NCBI GenBank assembly: GCA_937873715.1
Contig: CALMYJ010000012.1
Span: 62,001-126,000 of the forward strand
From: an uncultured Chitinophagaceae bacterium
GTDB lineage: Bacteria; Bacteroidota; Bacteroidia; Chitinophagales; Chitinophagaceae
DNA: 64,000 nucleotides
Direction of reading: 5' to 3'
This document shows, piece by piece, positions 1 to 9,340 of this stretch (position 1 is its first letter; every line of letters starts with the position of its first letter). The translations under genes and the position numbers were made by a program. The notes under the pieces were generated by a model. That model was not told where the DNA came from and made no database searches. It was given only the letters and a program-made list of their open reading frames with translations.

Positions 1-768
1 CCGTAGTATTCTTGTTTTTTCGGAGCTTACATTTTCTTTTGGAATGGCGTATTCCAGCAACTCGGCCGGGGTAAACATGGTGCGTTTTTGCATACCAATA
101 GCATCCCTGTCTACCGCATTAATCATGCGCTGCAGCGAATCAATTTTATCTAAAGTAAACTTATAATCCTCGTATGCTTTCTGCCTTTTTAAATCCACAT
201 AAAACTTTGAAAGCTTATCTACCAGTACATTAGAAACCGGTGTTATCAACTCTTCCTTTGTGCCGGTATAATACAACTCCAGCACACCGTTTTTGCTCAT
301 TTTGGCATTAATATGCGGCTTCAGCAACTCGGCTCCATGCAGCGCAAAAGACACACTGTCTTTTGGTGTTTTTATGGTATTGCCAAATATGAAAAAGCTG
401 TGCTCATTATTGTCTTCAATAATGAGTTCACTAATCATTTTGTTGCCAAACTCGGGCAAGCGAGTTACGGCCAGAGCCTCCCGTATACGCCTGCTGTAGG
501 CCAGCTCAATAATATTTATGGATGCCTCTTCGCTAAATGATTTGGGCGACTCACCAAGCCCAAGTATACCACTAAGCATACTGTTAGATATGGTACGGTC
601 GCTGGGCGACAACAGCGGAAACACCGTTGCCTTGGAAGTATAGGTTGTTCTTTTGCTCATGGCAAACAACAACATGAATACAGCGCCGGCCAAAGCAGCA
701 GCAAGCACCAGCAGCCTGTACTTTTTTATGCGGTAAAATATAGCTCTTAATAATGCTGTACTGTTCAC
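1..768 (-). CDS. Wzz/GumC-like polysaccharide chain-length determinant (partial, C-terminus off window)
   Basis: The first 256 codons of an inner-membrane protein of the Wzz/GumC (polysaccharide co-polymerase) type. A cytoplasmic start is followed by one membrane helix at about residues 19-37, then a periplasmic region with the beta-rich Wzz domain and the beginning of a helical stretch. The start is GTG at 768. The upstream gene's TAA (775-777) is in the same frame, so no earlier start is possible and the first in-frame ATG lies inside the membrane helix. It begins 6 bases after the exporter gene ends, so the two are probably co-transcribed. Such proteins set polymer length together with an outer-membrane exporter. 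Whether a C-terminal tyrosine kinase domain follows cannot be seen. Confidence 0.75.
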   Translation of the reverse strand, partial: MNSTALLRAIFYRIKKYRLLVLAAALAGAVFMLLFAMSKRTTYTSKATVFPLLSPSDRTISNSMLSGILGLGESPKSFSEEASINIIELAYSRRIREALAVTRLPEFGNKMISELIIEDNNEHSFFIFGNTIKTPKDSVSFALHGAELLKPHINAKMSKNGVLELYYTGTKEELITPVSNVLVDKLSKFYVDLKRQKAYEDYKFTLDKIDSLQRMINAVDRDAIGMQKRTMFTPAELLEYAIPKENVSSEKTRILR

Positions 769-774
769 GGATAA

Positions 775-3159
775 TTATTTTCTAAGTAACATATAAGTAA
801 TAACAATAGGCAATGCGGTGGATACTGCCTGTACGATGTTGCCGCTGATATCTTTACCCTCAGGTCTTTCAGGAACGGTAATGGTACAACCCTCCTCTGC
901 CTTGGGATAAAAATGAATGAAGAAGAAGTTTTTGGTACGCTTGCTGCGGCCATTGGCATAAGTAACAAATACTCTTTTGCGCCAGGGCCTTGTACCAAAG
1001 CCTCCAGCCTTATCGATATAATACTTTAGGCTGGCATGATCTTTATCAAAAGCAATTTTAAGCGGCGACTGCACTTTACCCTGCACCGTTACAAAAGGAT
1101 TTACTTCAGGGATATAAATAATGTCGTTCTCCTGTAAAATAATATCGTACTTACTACCCTTTTCTTTCATAGCCCGGTGCAAATCGATGCTTACCGGCTG
1201 GTCCAGGCTCAGCACCACACTATCATTTACTATCAGCCTGCCCATCGAGTCTTTTTTGGGTTTAGTAAAAAGTTTCTCTTTCAGGTAATCGCTTTTTTTA
1301 CGGTAGAGCATGGCACCACCCAGGTTGGCATTATCTAAAATACCCCCTGCTCTTTCGATATAGCTGGATAGTCGCTCATATTTATCGAGCCGGGGATAGG
1401 CACCCTGGTATTTTACGAGGCCAACGATATGGATATTTTCCTGCAGTGAAAAAGTTGGATTTTTACGCACATGCACCTGGTCGTAAGGGCGCAGCAATAC
1501 CTGTGCAGCTACCGAATCCAGCTCAAGCGTGGAGCTGATATTATAACTGCGTACAACCGTTCGTGTTGGTTTTAATCCCTGCTTTGCCGAATCCATATCC
1601 ACAATGCTGGCAATTTCTAACCGGCCAAATTCGGCAGAGGGCTTGAGGCCGCCAGATAAATAAATAAGGTCCTGCAGCGTCATACCGCCGTACTTGCGTA
1701 CTTTACCTTCTTTGCGTACTTCACCATCGATGTACACAAATTGCTGGTCGGCAAAATCGCTGGTAGAAAATAATTGTATCACATCATTAGGCTGCAGCAA
1801 TACATTGTTTACACTGCTGATATCATCATTTTGATAATCGGTAAGGTTTACCTCCAGTTTATCTGATTTAATATTGGTAGAGTCGCCGGCACCACGAAAT
1901 ATATAAGCCCGTGGCAGGTAGGTGGTATTGGTAATGCCACCGGCTCGGTTAATTACATCAAACAGCCTGTCGTTGGTACGTATTTCATAAACACCCGGGT
2001 ACACCACGGCACCGGCAAGTTCAACTTTATTAATTATGCCCGGCTTTATCATGTCTACTTTTACAATATCCCCATCTGCCAGCTCAAAATCCTGGTTAAG
2101 CAGTTTTACAATAGCCGTACCATTTACATCATGTAAAACCTGGCGCTCATTTTCGGTGCGGATTACCTTCATGGCCGATGCAAATGCTTCGGAAGTAAAG
2201 CCGCCGGCATATTTTATCAGGGCCTTAATGCCTTCTTCTTTTTTAAGCTGGTAAAACATAGGGCGCTTAAACTGCCCTGTGGCCAGCACTCTTTTTTCGG
2301 CAAACTTTACAATGATGAAATCATTGTTTTGCAAATACACCCTTTTGCCAATATCGCCGGTAGTAAGGTATTTATATACATCTAATACTTCGATGGTGCG
2401 GCCGGCACGTTTTACTTCAATTTCTCTCAGGTTGCCGTATTCGGTAACGCCACCGGCAAGGCCAATAGCATTGTACGCATTGGAAAAGGCAGATATTAAT
2501 TTTGGCCCCGGGTTTACCACTTCACCCACCACATTTACATTAATGGTGCGTGGCTGGCCTAAAGTTATTTGAATATTGGTGCCGGGTGGTACGGTGCCGC
2601 TAAAGCGGGCATGCACCAGTTTTTGGGCATTTTCAAAAGTGAGGCCCTGTACCGATATTTTGCCCAGGCCCGATGGAAAAATAGCACCATCACGAGCTAC
2701 GATATAATCTTCCTGGTATTCGCCGCCACCCCACAGGGATACAATGATATGGTCGCCCACACCAATAGGATAATCCGGCGGTGGGATAGACAATTCCGAA
2801 ATATCATTCATGGCGGCATTGGCAAATACATAAGCACCGTAGGTATCATCGGGGCGATAGTTGCTCTTTTTAAAGGAGTCGCCCTGTGTACTGTCTTTTT
2901 CAAGCGCTTTATTTTCAAGCCTTCTTCTTATTTCGGGGGTTTCTTTATTCTTGTCGCTGCCCTTGGTGTTTTTTTGATTATTGTCTTTAAAAAAACTCTC
3001 AAAGCCCGAACGGGTCATTTGAACGGGGTTAACAGCACCGGGAGTAATTTCGGAAAATTGCTGCTGGCCGGGCTGGGCATATAGCCCTGCACTCAATAAT
3101 GCCTGCAACAGTAATACTGTTATGCGGTTTTTCAATAGCAACGGTCTTTTTGTAAGCAT
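775..3159 (-). CDS. SLBB-domain outer-membrane polysaccharide export protein (Wza-like)
   Basis: Large (794 aa) member of the polysaccharide biosynthesis/export family. A signal peptide ends near residue 28. A poly-export domain follows at about 125-215, recognisable by IGVGDHIIVSLWG and the DGAIFPSGLGKISVQGLT segment. Several SLBB-type beta-grasp repeats come next (each with a GxVxxPG-like core), and there is a hydrophobic C-terminal helix at about 773-790 that could cross the outer membrane as in Wza. Members form the outer-membrane channel for capsule or exopolysaccharide. It is longer than E. coli Wza (about 380 aa) because it has more SLBB repeats, as is usual in Bacteroidota. It is followed by the Wzz/GumC-like gene, which supports an export operon. 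Confidence 0.88.
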   Translation of the reverse strand: MLTKRPLLLKNRITVLLLQALLSAGLYAQPGQQQFSEITPGAVNPVQMTRSGFESFFKDNNQKNTKGSDKNKETPEIRRRLENKALEKDSTQGDSFKKSNYRPDDTYGAYVFANAAMNDISELSIPPPDYPIGVGDHIIVSLWGGGEYQEDYIVARDGAIFPSGLGKISVQGLTFENAQKLVHARFSGTVPPGTNIQITLGQPRTINVNVVGEVVNPGPKLISAFSNAYNAIGLAGGVTEYGNLREIEVKRAGRTIEVLDVYKYLTTGDIGKRVYLQNNDFIIVKFAEKRVLATGQFKRPMFYQLKKEEGIKALIKYAGGFTSEAFASAMKVIRTENERQVLHDVNGTAIVKLLNQDFELADGDIVKVDMIKPGIINKVELAGAVVYPGVYEIRTNDRLFDVINRAGGITNTTYLPRAYIFRGAGDSTNIKSDKLEVNLTDYQNDDISSVNNVLLQPNDVIQLFSTSDFADQQFVYIDGEVRKEGKVRKYGGMTLQDLIYLSGGLKPSAEFGRLEIASIVDMDSAKQGLKPTRTVVRSYNISSTLELDSVAAQVLLRPYDQVHVRKNPTFSLQENIHIVGLVKYQGAYPRLDKYERLSSYIERAGGILDNANLGGAMLYRKKSDYLKEKLFTKPKKDSMGRLIVNDSVVLSLDQPVSIDLHRAMKEKGSKYDIILQENDIIYIPEVNPFVTVQGKVQSPLKIAFDKDHASLKYYIDKAGGFGTRPWRKRVFVTYANGRSKRTKNFFFIHFYPKAEEGCTITVPERPEGKDISGNIVQAVSTALPIVITYMLLRK

Positions 3160-3658
3160 GAGCCTGCCTGATATTGGTATACGATGTTGTTTCGCTTTAT
3201 GCGTTTTCTACGGGGTTGGGACTAAGGCGGAATCAGTTGTAAACCAGTTAGTTTTATTAATTCCGTGTAATGAAGCCAATGGCTACTGCTATTAAACGCT
3301 GTGTAAAGGATTTTATTTTGGAGAAATTCCGGTTTTTGGAAAAAATCCGGCAGATAGGAATGTCAGGGATGATACCAGCTTCAGTTTTTTATGGCGGCAT
3401 CGTTGCATCGCAATCTCTTGTACGGCATACCAGTGGGCGGCAGATGGTACCCCAGCCCGTTGTTTATTGTGCTGCTAAAAAGGTATGGCACTAATCGCTA
3501 TTTCAGTTGCACACTAATAAGGTACGATACGGATTGCCGGAGTAACCGGTTGGCGTTCCGGCTTTATGATACATCTTTTTATACGAATGGGTCACTGCTG
3601 TATACTTTCCGGGTTTTAAGGAACAATCTTATAAAAAAGTAGCAAAATAACACCCCTA
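3160..3658. other. Intergenic region of about 500 bases upstream of the polysaccharide export operon
   Basis: No convincing gene is seen here. Two overlapping plus-strand open frames have unusual composition and no recognisable motif. There are two imperfect hairpins, one at 3329-3350 (CCGG-TTTTT against AAAAA-T-CCGG) and one with arms GCCGGA at 3536-3541 and TCCGGC at 3557-3562. I could not find a clear TAnnTTTG promoter reading into the export genes. The region may carry regulation of the export operon, but nothing in it proves that. Confidence 0.5.
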
Positions 3659-4606
3659 TTACCCTAATGGATTTTTTAATGCGATTTCAAATTCCTGCCA
3701 CAATTCCTGTACAATTTCCGCTGCCGGTTGTATGTCGTTTATAATAGCACTCACCTGGCCTATCTCCAGTTCGCCTTCTTCAAGATTGCCATCAAACATG
3801 CCTTTTTTTGCACGGCCCCGGCCAAGGAGCTCTTTCAATTTTTCTGCAGGTGCGCCATTGGCTTCAGCCTCTTGTACCTGTTCAAAAAATTTGTTTTTAA
3901 GTAACCTAACCGGTGTGAGTTTTTTTAAGGAGAGCTGCGTATCCCCTTCTTTGGCTTCAATGATACTTTGCTTAAAGTTGATATGTGCCGAGGCTTCAGG
4001 CGTAGCTACAAAGCGGCTGCCTATTTGCACCCCCTCGGCACCCAGCACCATTGCGGCAAGCATTTGTTTGCCCGTAGCGATGCCGCCTGCAGCAATTACC
4101 GGTATGGTTACGGCATTACAAACAGCCGGAATTAAAACCATTGAAGTTGTTTCCTCTTTGCCATTGTGGCCGCCTGCTTCAAATCCTTCTGCCACCACTG
4201 CATCGCAACCAGCCTGCTGGGCCTTTAATGCAAATTTGCTGCTGCTTACCACATGCACTACGGTAATACCCTGTTGTTTTAATGTTGATGTCCAGGTGCC
4301 GGGGTTACCGGCAGAAGTAAATACGATGGGTACTTTTTCATCAATAATTATCTGGATATGCTTATCAATATCGGGGTAAAGCAGGGGTATATTTACACCA
4401 AAAGGTTTATTGGTAGCCGTTTTACATTTTTGGATATGTTCTTTTAATACATCGGGATACATACTGCCGCTGCCTATTAAACCGAGCCCGCCGGCATTAC
4501 TAACGGCACTGGCTAAGCGCCATCCACTGGCCCATACCATACCCGCCTGGATGATGGGGTATTGAATATTGAATAGCGTTGTTATGCGGTTGAAACTACT
4601 ACTCAT
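3659..4606 (-). CDS. Nitronate monooxygenase / FabK-like FMN enzyme
   Basis: A 315-aa TIM-barrel flavoprotein of the 2-nitropropane dioxygenase family. Visible features are the N-terminal PIIQAGMVW motif, the GG-L-GLIGSG loop, the EGFEAGGHNG segment carrying the family's active-site histidine, and the FMN phosphate-binding stretches PVIAAGGIATG and GAEGVQIGSRF. Nitronate monooxygenases oxidise alkyl nitronates such as propionate 3-nitronate. The same fold includes FabK-type enoyl-ACP reductases, and sequence reading alone does not separate the two roles. Length is normal. It is a single gene; the upstream gap holds a heptamer tandem repeat. Confidence 0.82.
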   Translation of the reverse strand: MSSSFNRITTLFNIQYPIIQAGMVWASGWRLASAVSNAGGLGLIGSGSMYPDVLKEHIQKCKTATNKPFGVNIPLLYPDIDKHIQIIIDEKVPIVFTSAGNPGTWTSTLKQQGITVVHVVSSSKFALKAQQAGCDAVVAEGFEAGGHNGKEETTSMVLIPAVCNAVTIPVIAAGGIATGKQMLAAMVLGAEGVQIGSRFVATPEASAHINFKQSIIEAKEGDTQLSLKKLTPVRLLKNKFFEQVQEAEANGAPAEKLKELLGRGRAKKGMFDGNLEEGELEIGQVSAIINDIQPAAEIVQELWQEFEIALKNPLG

Positions 4607-4618
4607 GGTTGAAGATTT

Positions 4619-4653
4619 GATGCTGGATGCTGGATACTGGATACTGGATGCTG
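4619..4653. repeat. Tandem heptamer repeat, five copies of GATRCTG
   Basis: Five uninterrupted 7-base units, GATGCTG, GATGCTG, GATACTG, GATACTG, GATGCTG, lie between the stop of the pyrophosphorylase gene and the start of the nitronate monooxygenase gene (both minus strand). The length is not a multiple of three and the repeat is noncoding. It could change length by slippage. Confidence 0.9.
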
Positions 4654-4668
4654 GTTATTAGCCTCCTG

Positions 4669-5661
4669 TTATCCAAGATCAATATCTGTATTATCGCCTA
4701 TATTCAGCGAACGGGTTTCTCCTTTAATACCGGTATCACTGCCTATAAGTGAATCGTCGAGCACCACATCGTACAAACGGGAGAAGGAGCCAATGATAGA
4801 TTCTTTTACAATGGTATAATTGAGTATGGAATATTCGCCAATGGTAACATTGGGACCAATTACAGAGTTCTGTATTTCGCAGCCCTCGCCAATACTTACC
4901 GGCGGAATGATAATAGAATTTTCGAAGGTATGCAGGCCGGAAACCGAACCGCCGAATTTTTTAAGCAGGGTGGCATTCGATTCGAGCAGGGTTTCTTTTT
5001 TACCACAATCGAACCAGTTTTGCACTTTAAATACTTTAAATTTTGCCCCACCCTGAATCATACATTCCAATGCATCGGTGAGGCTAAATTCTTCATGCTT
5101 ACGTTCCTCATTATCGAGTATTGTTTTGAGGCAACGGAACAGCGCACTGGTTTCTTTTATTTTGTATATACCCACCAGGGCCATATTGCTTTTGGGTATG
5201 GCTGGCTTTTCCACCACTCTTGAAATAAAACCTTCTTCATCTATTTCGGCCACCCCAAAGCTGCGTGGATCATCTACTTTTTTAACCCCGAGCATCGAAA
5301 AAGGTGATTCAATGATTTCCTTAACATTATACTCAGCAATAGTATCACCCAGTACAATAAACACTTCGTCTTTACCTACAATTTCCCTTGCCAGGTCAAT
5401 GGCATGGGCCGTACCAAAGCGTTCGTTCTGGTATACAAAATGGCAGTTCAGTTGCGGATAATGTGCTTTCACATAATCCTGGATTTTGTCACCGAGGTAG
5501 CCTACTATAAAAATAAAATCGGTAATCCCTGCTTCATGCAGTTGATCGATAATGATGCTCAACACTGTTTTACCGGCTAAGGGAATGAGTGCTTTAGGTT
5601 GTGTATATGTATGTGGCCTGAGTTTGGTGCCGGCACCGGCTACAGGTATTATTGCCTTCAT
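4669..5661 (-). CDS. Sugar-nucleotide pyrophosphorylase (glucose-1-phosphate nucleotidyltransferase type)
   Basis: A 330-aa nucleotidyltransferase. The N-terminal Rossmann-like domain begins MKAIIPVAGAGTKLRPHTYT-PKALIPLAGK, a variant of the GxGTRLxPxTxxxPK nucleotide-binding signature, and has the VLGDTI metal-site motif near residue 106. After about residue 245 hexapeptide-like repeats (SIIIPPVSIGEGCEI, SVIGPNVTIGEYSIL) form a left-handed beta-helix. Such enzymes make NDP-sugars from sugar-1-phosphate and NTP. The choice of sugar or nucleotide (dTDP-, UDP- or GDP-) cannot be settled by eye. The polysaccharide export genes 1.5 kb downstream on the same strand make a glycan-precursor role plausible. 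Confidence 0.82.
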   Translation of the reverse strand: MKAIIPVAGAGTKLRPHTYTQPKALIPLAGKTVLSIIIDQLHEAGITDFIFIVGYLGDKIQDYVKAHYPQLNCHFVYQNERFGTAHAIDLAREIVGKDEVFIVLGDTIAEYNVKEIIESPFSMLGVKKVDDPRSFGVAEIDEEGFISRVVEKPAIPKSNMALVGIYKIKETSALFRCLKTILDNEERKHEEFSLTDALECMIQGGAKFKVFKVQNWFDCGKKETLLESNATLLKKFGGSVSGLHTFENSIIIPPVSIGEGCEIQNSVIGPNVTIGEYSILNYTIVKESIIGSFSRLYDVVLDDSLIGSDTGIKGETRSLNIGDNTDIDLG

Positions 5662-5919
5662 GCGTTTTTAGTTATCTGGCGGCAAGCTGGTTTTTGCTTA
5701 CGGTTTACTGGTTTTAATAGAAACGGGTGGTGAAAATAGTAATTTTTGTGTAATCGGTACATTAAACATCAGCCCTGCCGGAAATGGCCGGTATATTTTT
5801 TAAACCACATTTCTGTTCATGAAAGTAAATTTTAAAAAAACAAGCCCTGTGGCTTAAAAAATTATCAACAACCTTACGCACAACCACATAAAGCAATAAA
5901 GGCCTTTACCCCAAACCTG

Positions 5920-5927
5920 TATATTTG
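5920..5927 (+). promoter_or_regulatory. -7 promoter box TATATTTG for glyA
   Basis: This matches the Bacteroidota -7 element TAnnTTTG and ends 18 bases before the glyA ATG. No TTTG is seen 19 bases upstream. It overlaps the in-frame TTG at 5925, which argues against that TTG being the start codon. Confidence 0.5.
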
Positions 5928-5945
5928 TGCCCTCAAAATAAATAC

Positions 5946-7226
5946 ATGCAAAGAGACACCCTCGTTTTCGACATTATACGCAAAGAACTGGAACGCCAGC
6001 GCCACGGCCTTGAACTGATTGCCTCCGAAAATTTTACTTCACTGCAGGTAATGGAAGCCTCGGGCTGTGTAATGACCAACAAATATGCCGAGGGCTATCC
6101 GGGCAGGCGCTATTATGCCGGCTGTGATTTTGTAGACCAAACTGAACAATTAGCCATCGACCGTATCAAACAAATATTTGACTGCGATTATGCCAATGTG
6201 CAACCGCATAGTGGTGCCCAGGCCAATGCTGCCGTAGCCCTGGCTATACTGCAGCCCGGCGATAAAATACTTGGCCTGGACCTGAGCATGGGCGGCCACC
6301 TTACCCACGGCTCGCCGGTAAATTATTCGGGCAAATTATACGAAGCACATTTTTATGGCGTGGTAAAAGAAACCGGCCTGGTGGATTACGAAACCCTGGA
6401 ACAAAAAGCCAGGAGCCTGCGCCCAAAACTGATTATGTGCGGCGCCTCTGCCTACAGCCGCGACTGGGATTATGCCCGTATCCGCAAAGTGGCGGATGAA
6501 GTGGGTGCTTTTGTACAATGCGATATGGCACACCCCGCCGGGCTGATTGCCAAAAACCTGCTAAGCTCCCCATTTGAGCATTGCCATTTTGTAACCTCCA
6601 CCACACACAAAACACTGCGTGGGCCCAGGGGTGGTGTGATATTGATGAAAAAAGATTTTGAAAACCCTTTTGGCCTTAAAGATATTAAAGGCAATATCCG
6701 CCTGATGAGCAACCTGCTGGATATGGCTGTTTTTCCGGGCATACAAGGCGGCCCGCTGGAGCATATCATTGCTGCAAAAGCTGTAGCCTTTGGCGAAATA
6801 CTTACAGATGAGTTTGGGGTATATGCCCAACAGGTAATTAATAATGCACAGGCCCTTGCCAAAGCCTTTGTTGATAAAGGCTATCAGCTTATCAGCAACG
6901 GTACCGATAATCACTTAATGCTGATTGACCTGCGGAATAAAAATATCAGTGGTAAAAAAGCGGAGCAGGCACTGGTAAAAGCAGATATAACTTTAAATAA
7001 AAACATGGTGCCCTTTGACGATAAAAGTGCTTTTATCACTTCGGGCATACGCATTGGTACACCAGCCATCACCACAAGGGGGCTCAAAGAAACCGATATG
7101 CAGTTTGTAGCCGACAGCGTTGATAAAGTAATTATTCATGCCGATGATGATAAAGTGCTGGATGCCGTACGTAATGATGTCAATGCGTTTATGAAGCAGT
7201 TTGCTTTATACCCTGAACTGGGGTAA
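5946..7226 (+). CDS. glyA: Serine hydroxymethyltransferase
   Basis: PLP enzyme (426 aa) converting serine plus tetrahydrofolate to glycine plus 5,10-methylene-THF, the main one-carbon source. Diagnostic stretches are [11 protein letters not shown] near residue 22, [13 protein letters not shown] near 45, PHSGAQAN near 88 and the PLP-lysine motif [12 protein letters not shown] with Lys222. Length is normal. I place the start at the ATG at 5946. An in-frame TTG at 5925 would add seven unconserved residues and overlaps the probable -7 promoter box, so it is unlikely. The DUF4293 gene follows after 76 bases. Confidence 0.96.
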   Translation: MQRDTLVFDIIRKELERQRHGLELIASENFTSLQVMEASGCVMTNKYAEGYPGRRYYAGCDFVDQTEQLAIDRIKQIFDCDYANVQPHSGAQANAAVALAILQPGDKILGLDLSMGGHLTHGSPVNYSGKLYEAHFYGVVKETGLVDYETLEQKARSLRPKLIMCGASAYSRDWDYARIRKVADEVGAFVQCDMAHPAGLIAKNLLSSPFEHCHFVTSTTHKTLRGPRGGVILMKKDFENPFGLKDIKGNIRLMSNLLDMAVFPGIQGGPLEHIIAAKAVAFGEILTDEFGVYAQQVINNAQALAKAFVDKGYQLISNGTDNHLMLIDLRNKNISGKKAEQALVKADITLNKNMVPFDDKSAFITSGIRIGTPAITTRGLKETDMQFVADSVDKVIIHADDDKVLDAVRNDVNAFMKQFALYPELG

Positions 7227-7302
7227 ATTATTTATAAAAGTTAAACTGCCGGGTTGCCGGAAAAAATGTAAACTTGTATTCAGTACTTCTAATTTTCAGC
7301 TT

Positions 7303-7716
7303 ATGTTACAAAGAATACAAACTGTTTGGCTGGCACTTGCCGGTATAGCGTCGCTTTTAGCTTTAAAATTGCCCTATTACAGCGGCAGCCACGAAGCCAA
7401 TCAGCCCTATCATGAGTTGAACGGCATTACTGGTGGTATATTAATATTATTACTTTCTCTCGGCATTGCAGTTATCGCATTTGTTGCCATCAGCCTGTAT
7501 AAAAACCGAACCACCCAACTGCGGCTATGCGTAGCCGGCATTGTGCTGGAAGCGTTGCTGATATATTTGTACTACCGGCAGGTTTCCGGTTTTGCTCAAG
7601 GCACTTTTTCGCTCACATCTATCCTTCAGCCCCTGGTTGTATTATTTTTTGTGATGGCGGCAAGGGGTATCAATAAAGATGAGAAACTGGTAAAAGACAG
7701 CGAAAGATTAAGATAA
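7303..7716 (+). CDS. DUF4293 family four-helix membrane protein
   Basis: Small (137 aa) integral membrane protein. It starts MLQRIQTVWLALAGIA, the characteristic beginning of DUF4293 proteins found in Bacteroidota. Four hydrophobic helices are seen at about residues 6-23, 46-68, 76-97 and 103-120, with a charged cytoplasmic tail. The function of the family is unknown. I chose the ATG at 7303; an earlier in-frame start overlaps the end of glyA and adds residues without family character. It may be co-transcribed with glyA. Confidence 0.8.
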   Translation: MLQRIQTVWLALAGIASLLALKLPYYSGSHEANQPYHELNGITGGILILLLSLGIAVIAFVAISLYKNRTTQLRLCVAGIVLEALLIYLYYRQVSGFAQGTFSLTSILQPLVVLFFVMAARGINKDEKLVKDSERLR

Positions 7717-7759
7717 TATCAATTTTTAGTACAAAACTTCTATAATCTGCATTTTCGAT

Positions 7760-7780
7760 AGCTGTTTATTACAGCTTTTA
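7760..7780 (+). terminator. Weak candidate terminator after the DUF4293 gene
   Basis: Arms AGCTGT (7760-7765) and ACAGCT (7771-7776) form a 6-bp stem with a 5-base loop, followed by TTTTA. It lies 44 bases after the stop. The stem is short, so confidence is low. Confidence 0.35.
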
Positions 7781-7792
7781 CCTACATTTGAT

Positions 7793-7800
7793 TTTCATCA
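7793..7800 (+). promoter_or_regulatory. Candidate -7 box TACATTTG upstream of the T9SS protein
   Basis: An exact TAnnTTTG match, about 118 bases before the start at 7919. No TTTG is seen at the ideal 19-base spacing, so this could be a chance match; if real, the leader is about 110 bases. Confidence 0.3.
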
Positions 7801-7918
7801 GAATCCTGTACCTACTGTTAATCCCCCCAAGATTTACCGTTTTTTTTATTGCCATTAATCATTATGGCCAATCGTTCATTTAGCATACACACTAAAAATT
7901 GTATAAACTGCAAGATTT

Positions 7919-9310
7919 ATGAAGAAAATGTACCTATCTGCGGTAATGCTTATCAGCATAGCTGCCACTACTCAAGCTCAGCTTACCATCAACTCCCAGT
8001 TCATCAACCCCTGTGGTGGCGATGAACACAATGAATTTATTATTGCCAAAACCGGCAGCAATGGTGTAGATATTGCCAATATCAGCTTTGGCTCTTACAA
8101 TCCTTCTTCTAACAATAATGGCGTTGGTGGCACCGCCGTGGTAGATTATAATTACTGGTGGGCCGGTACCAATGCTGTATCAAGCCCATACCCTACTTTT
8201 TCTGATTACCCCGGCGAATCCTGCGGCTCGGGCCTTACCTGCTATGGCTTTCGCTACCCCTCTGTTCCTGCCGATGAAACAGACATCAACGCACTGATTA
8301 ACGAGCTAAATACAATTGCCGGCTGCAATGTATTTTTAGCCGTACCATCTACCAATATTATTCCTGCCAACAGCAATGTGGCCATTTTTGTGGGTGCTGG
8401 TTTTAGAAGCGCCAGTGGGCTTTGCGGCTTTCATGATGCCGTTACCAATATGAATTTCAGCAACCACTGCAGCGGAACCGACCCGGTAGTTACTTACTAC
8501 GCCGTATTTGGTACGGGAAGCGGCGCCGGGCCCAACTGCACCACTACTACGGGTGGCTATTTTTCTAACAGCAGCAGGCGTATCAGTGCCCTTCATGTAT
8601 TTAATGGTGGCGATAATACTGTAGCGGCTAACTACACTTCTTCCTTCCAGGACTATACCCCGGGTGCGGCCAGCGGCGCCACCAATGCAGGCCTCATTAT
8701 ACCCAGCGGCAGCAACGGCACTACCTGGATAAACAACCAGGGTTGTATGCCTTCGCCTTTTGTAATTGTACCCGTTAAGCTGAGCTATTTTACCGGTTCG
8801 GCTTCTGCCAAAAAATCGGTATTAAAATGGAAGAGTGAGTACGAAGAAGAAGTATTGCATTTCATTATTGAAAAATCGTACAATGGCCGCGACTTCGTGG
8901 AAATGGGCAGTGTAAAAGCAAAAAATATTTCAGGCTCGGTGTACAACTTTACGGATGAACTCCCTGCTGCTGGCAATAATTTTTACAGGCTAAAGACCAT
9001 TTCGGCCAACGGGCTTATCGAATATTCGCATATCGTAAAAGTAAATTTTGCCCGAACCGCATCGGCCTGGACAATAACACCCAACCCTGCCGAAGGCTAC
9101 GCCTCGTTACTGTATACGGCAGATGCTGCAAAAAACATTATGATTAAAGTATCAGATATTGCAGGCCGTACCGTTAGTGCTGCCGCCTACAATGTATACC
9201 CTGGCAGCAACAGGCTTATCCTTGCTGGCAGGCAACTGGCCAGCGGCACTTACCTGGTAACCGTAATGGATGGCGGCAAAGCCTCATCTGCTGTGCTCAT
9301 CAAAAAGTAA
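7919..9310 (+). CDS. Secreted protein with T9SS type A sorting domain, unknown function
   Basis: A 463-aa exported protein. The signal peptide is at about residues 1-20 (ending TTQAQ). The central part, about 22-285, is rich in Asn, Ser, Gly and aromatic residues with several cysteines and is not recognised; its opening (INSQFINPCGGDEHNEFI) loosely recalls lamin-tail-like domains of secreted Bacteroidota proteins. A fibronectin-like segment follows at about 290-375 (PVKLSYFTGSASAKKSVLKW). The C-terminal 80 residues, with TITPNPAEG, VSDIAGRTV and LASGTYLVTV, are a type A T9SS sorting domain. The protein is expected on the cell surface or released. The gldB, gldD and gldE genes in this window fit a T9SS-bearing host. 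Confidence 0.82.
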   Translation: MKKMYLSAVMLISIAATTQAQLTINSQFINPCGGDEHNEFIIAKTGSNGVDIANISFGSYNPSSNNNGVGGTAVVDYNYWWAGTNAVSSPYPTFSDYPGESCGSGLTCYGFRYPSVPADETDINALINELNTIAGCNVFLAVPSTNIIPANSNVAIFVGAGFRSASGLCGFHDAVTNMNFSNHCSGTDPVVTYYAVFGTGSGAGPNCTTTTGGYFSNSSRRISALHVFNGGDNTVAANYTSSFQDYTPGAASGATNAGLIIPSGSNGTTWINNQGCMPSPFVIVPVKLSYFTGSASAKKSVLKWKSEYEEEVLHFIIEKSYNGRDFVEMGSVKAKNISGSVYNFTDELPAAGNNFYRLKTISANGLIEYSHIVKVNFARTASAWTITPNPAEGYASLLYTADAAKNIMIKVSDIAGRTVSAAAYNVYPGSNRLILAGRQLASGTYLVTVMDGGKASSAVLIKK

Positions 9311-9340
9311 ATCAGTAAACTTTTTTTAAACAACTTAACC

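Noticed and set aside
2569..3084. 171-aa open frame antisense to the polysaccharide export gene
   Set aside because: Lies wholly over a well-supported SLBB gene and has no domain signature.
3270..3642. Two overlapping plus-strand open frames (3270-3494 and 3391-3642)
   Set aside because: Short, composition unlike neighbours, no motif, no promoter; probably chance frames in the intergenic gap.
3732..4379. 215-aa open frame antisense to the nitronate monooxygenase
   Set aside because: Ser/Thr/Pro-rich shadow of an Ala/Gly-rich coding sequence; no independent support.
5842..5855. AAGCC/GGCTT hairpin upstream of glyA
   Set aside because: Five-bp stem between divergent starts, where no terminator is expected; likely chance.
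5862..5870. TTATCAACA, one mismatch from a DnaA box, near glyA
   Set aside because: A single copy with no cluster, no dnaA/dnaN or gyrase genes nearby; not evidence for an origin.
5925..5945. Extension of glyA to a TTG start at 5925
   Set aside because: Overlaps the TATATTTG promoter box and adds residues not seen in the family.
9302..9325. AAAAAGT/ACTTTTT hairpin after the T9SS type A gene
   Set aside because: Only A-T pairs plus one G-C, overlapping the coding end; too weak to call a terminator.
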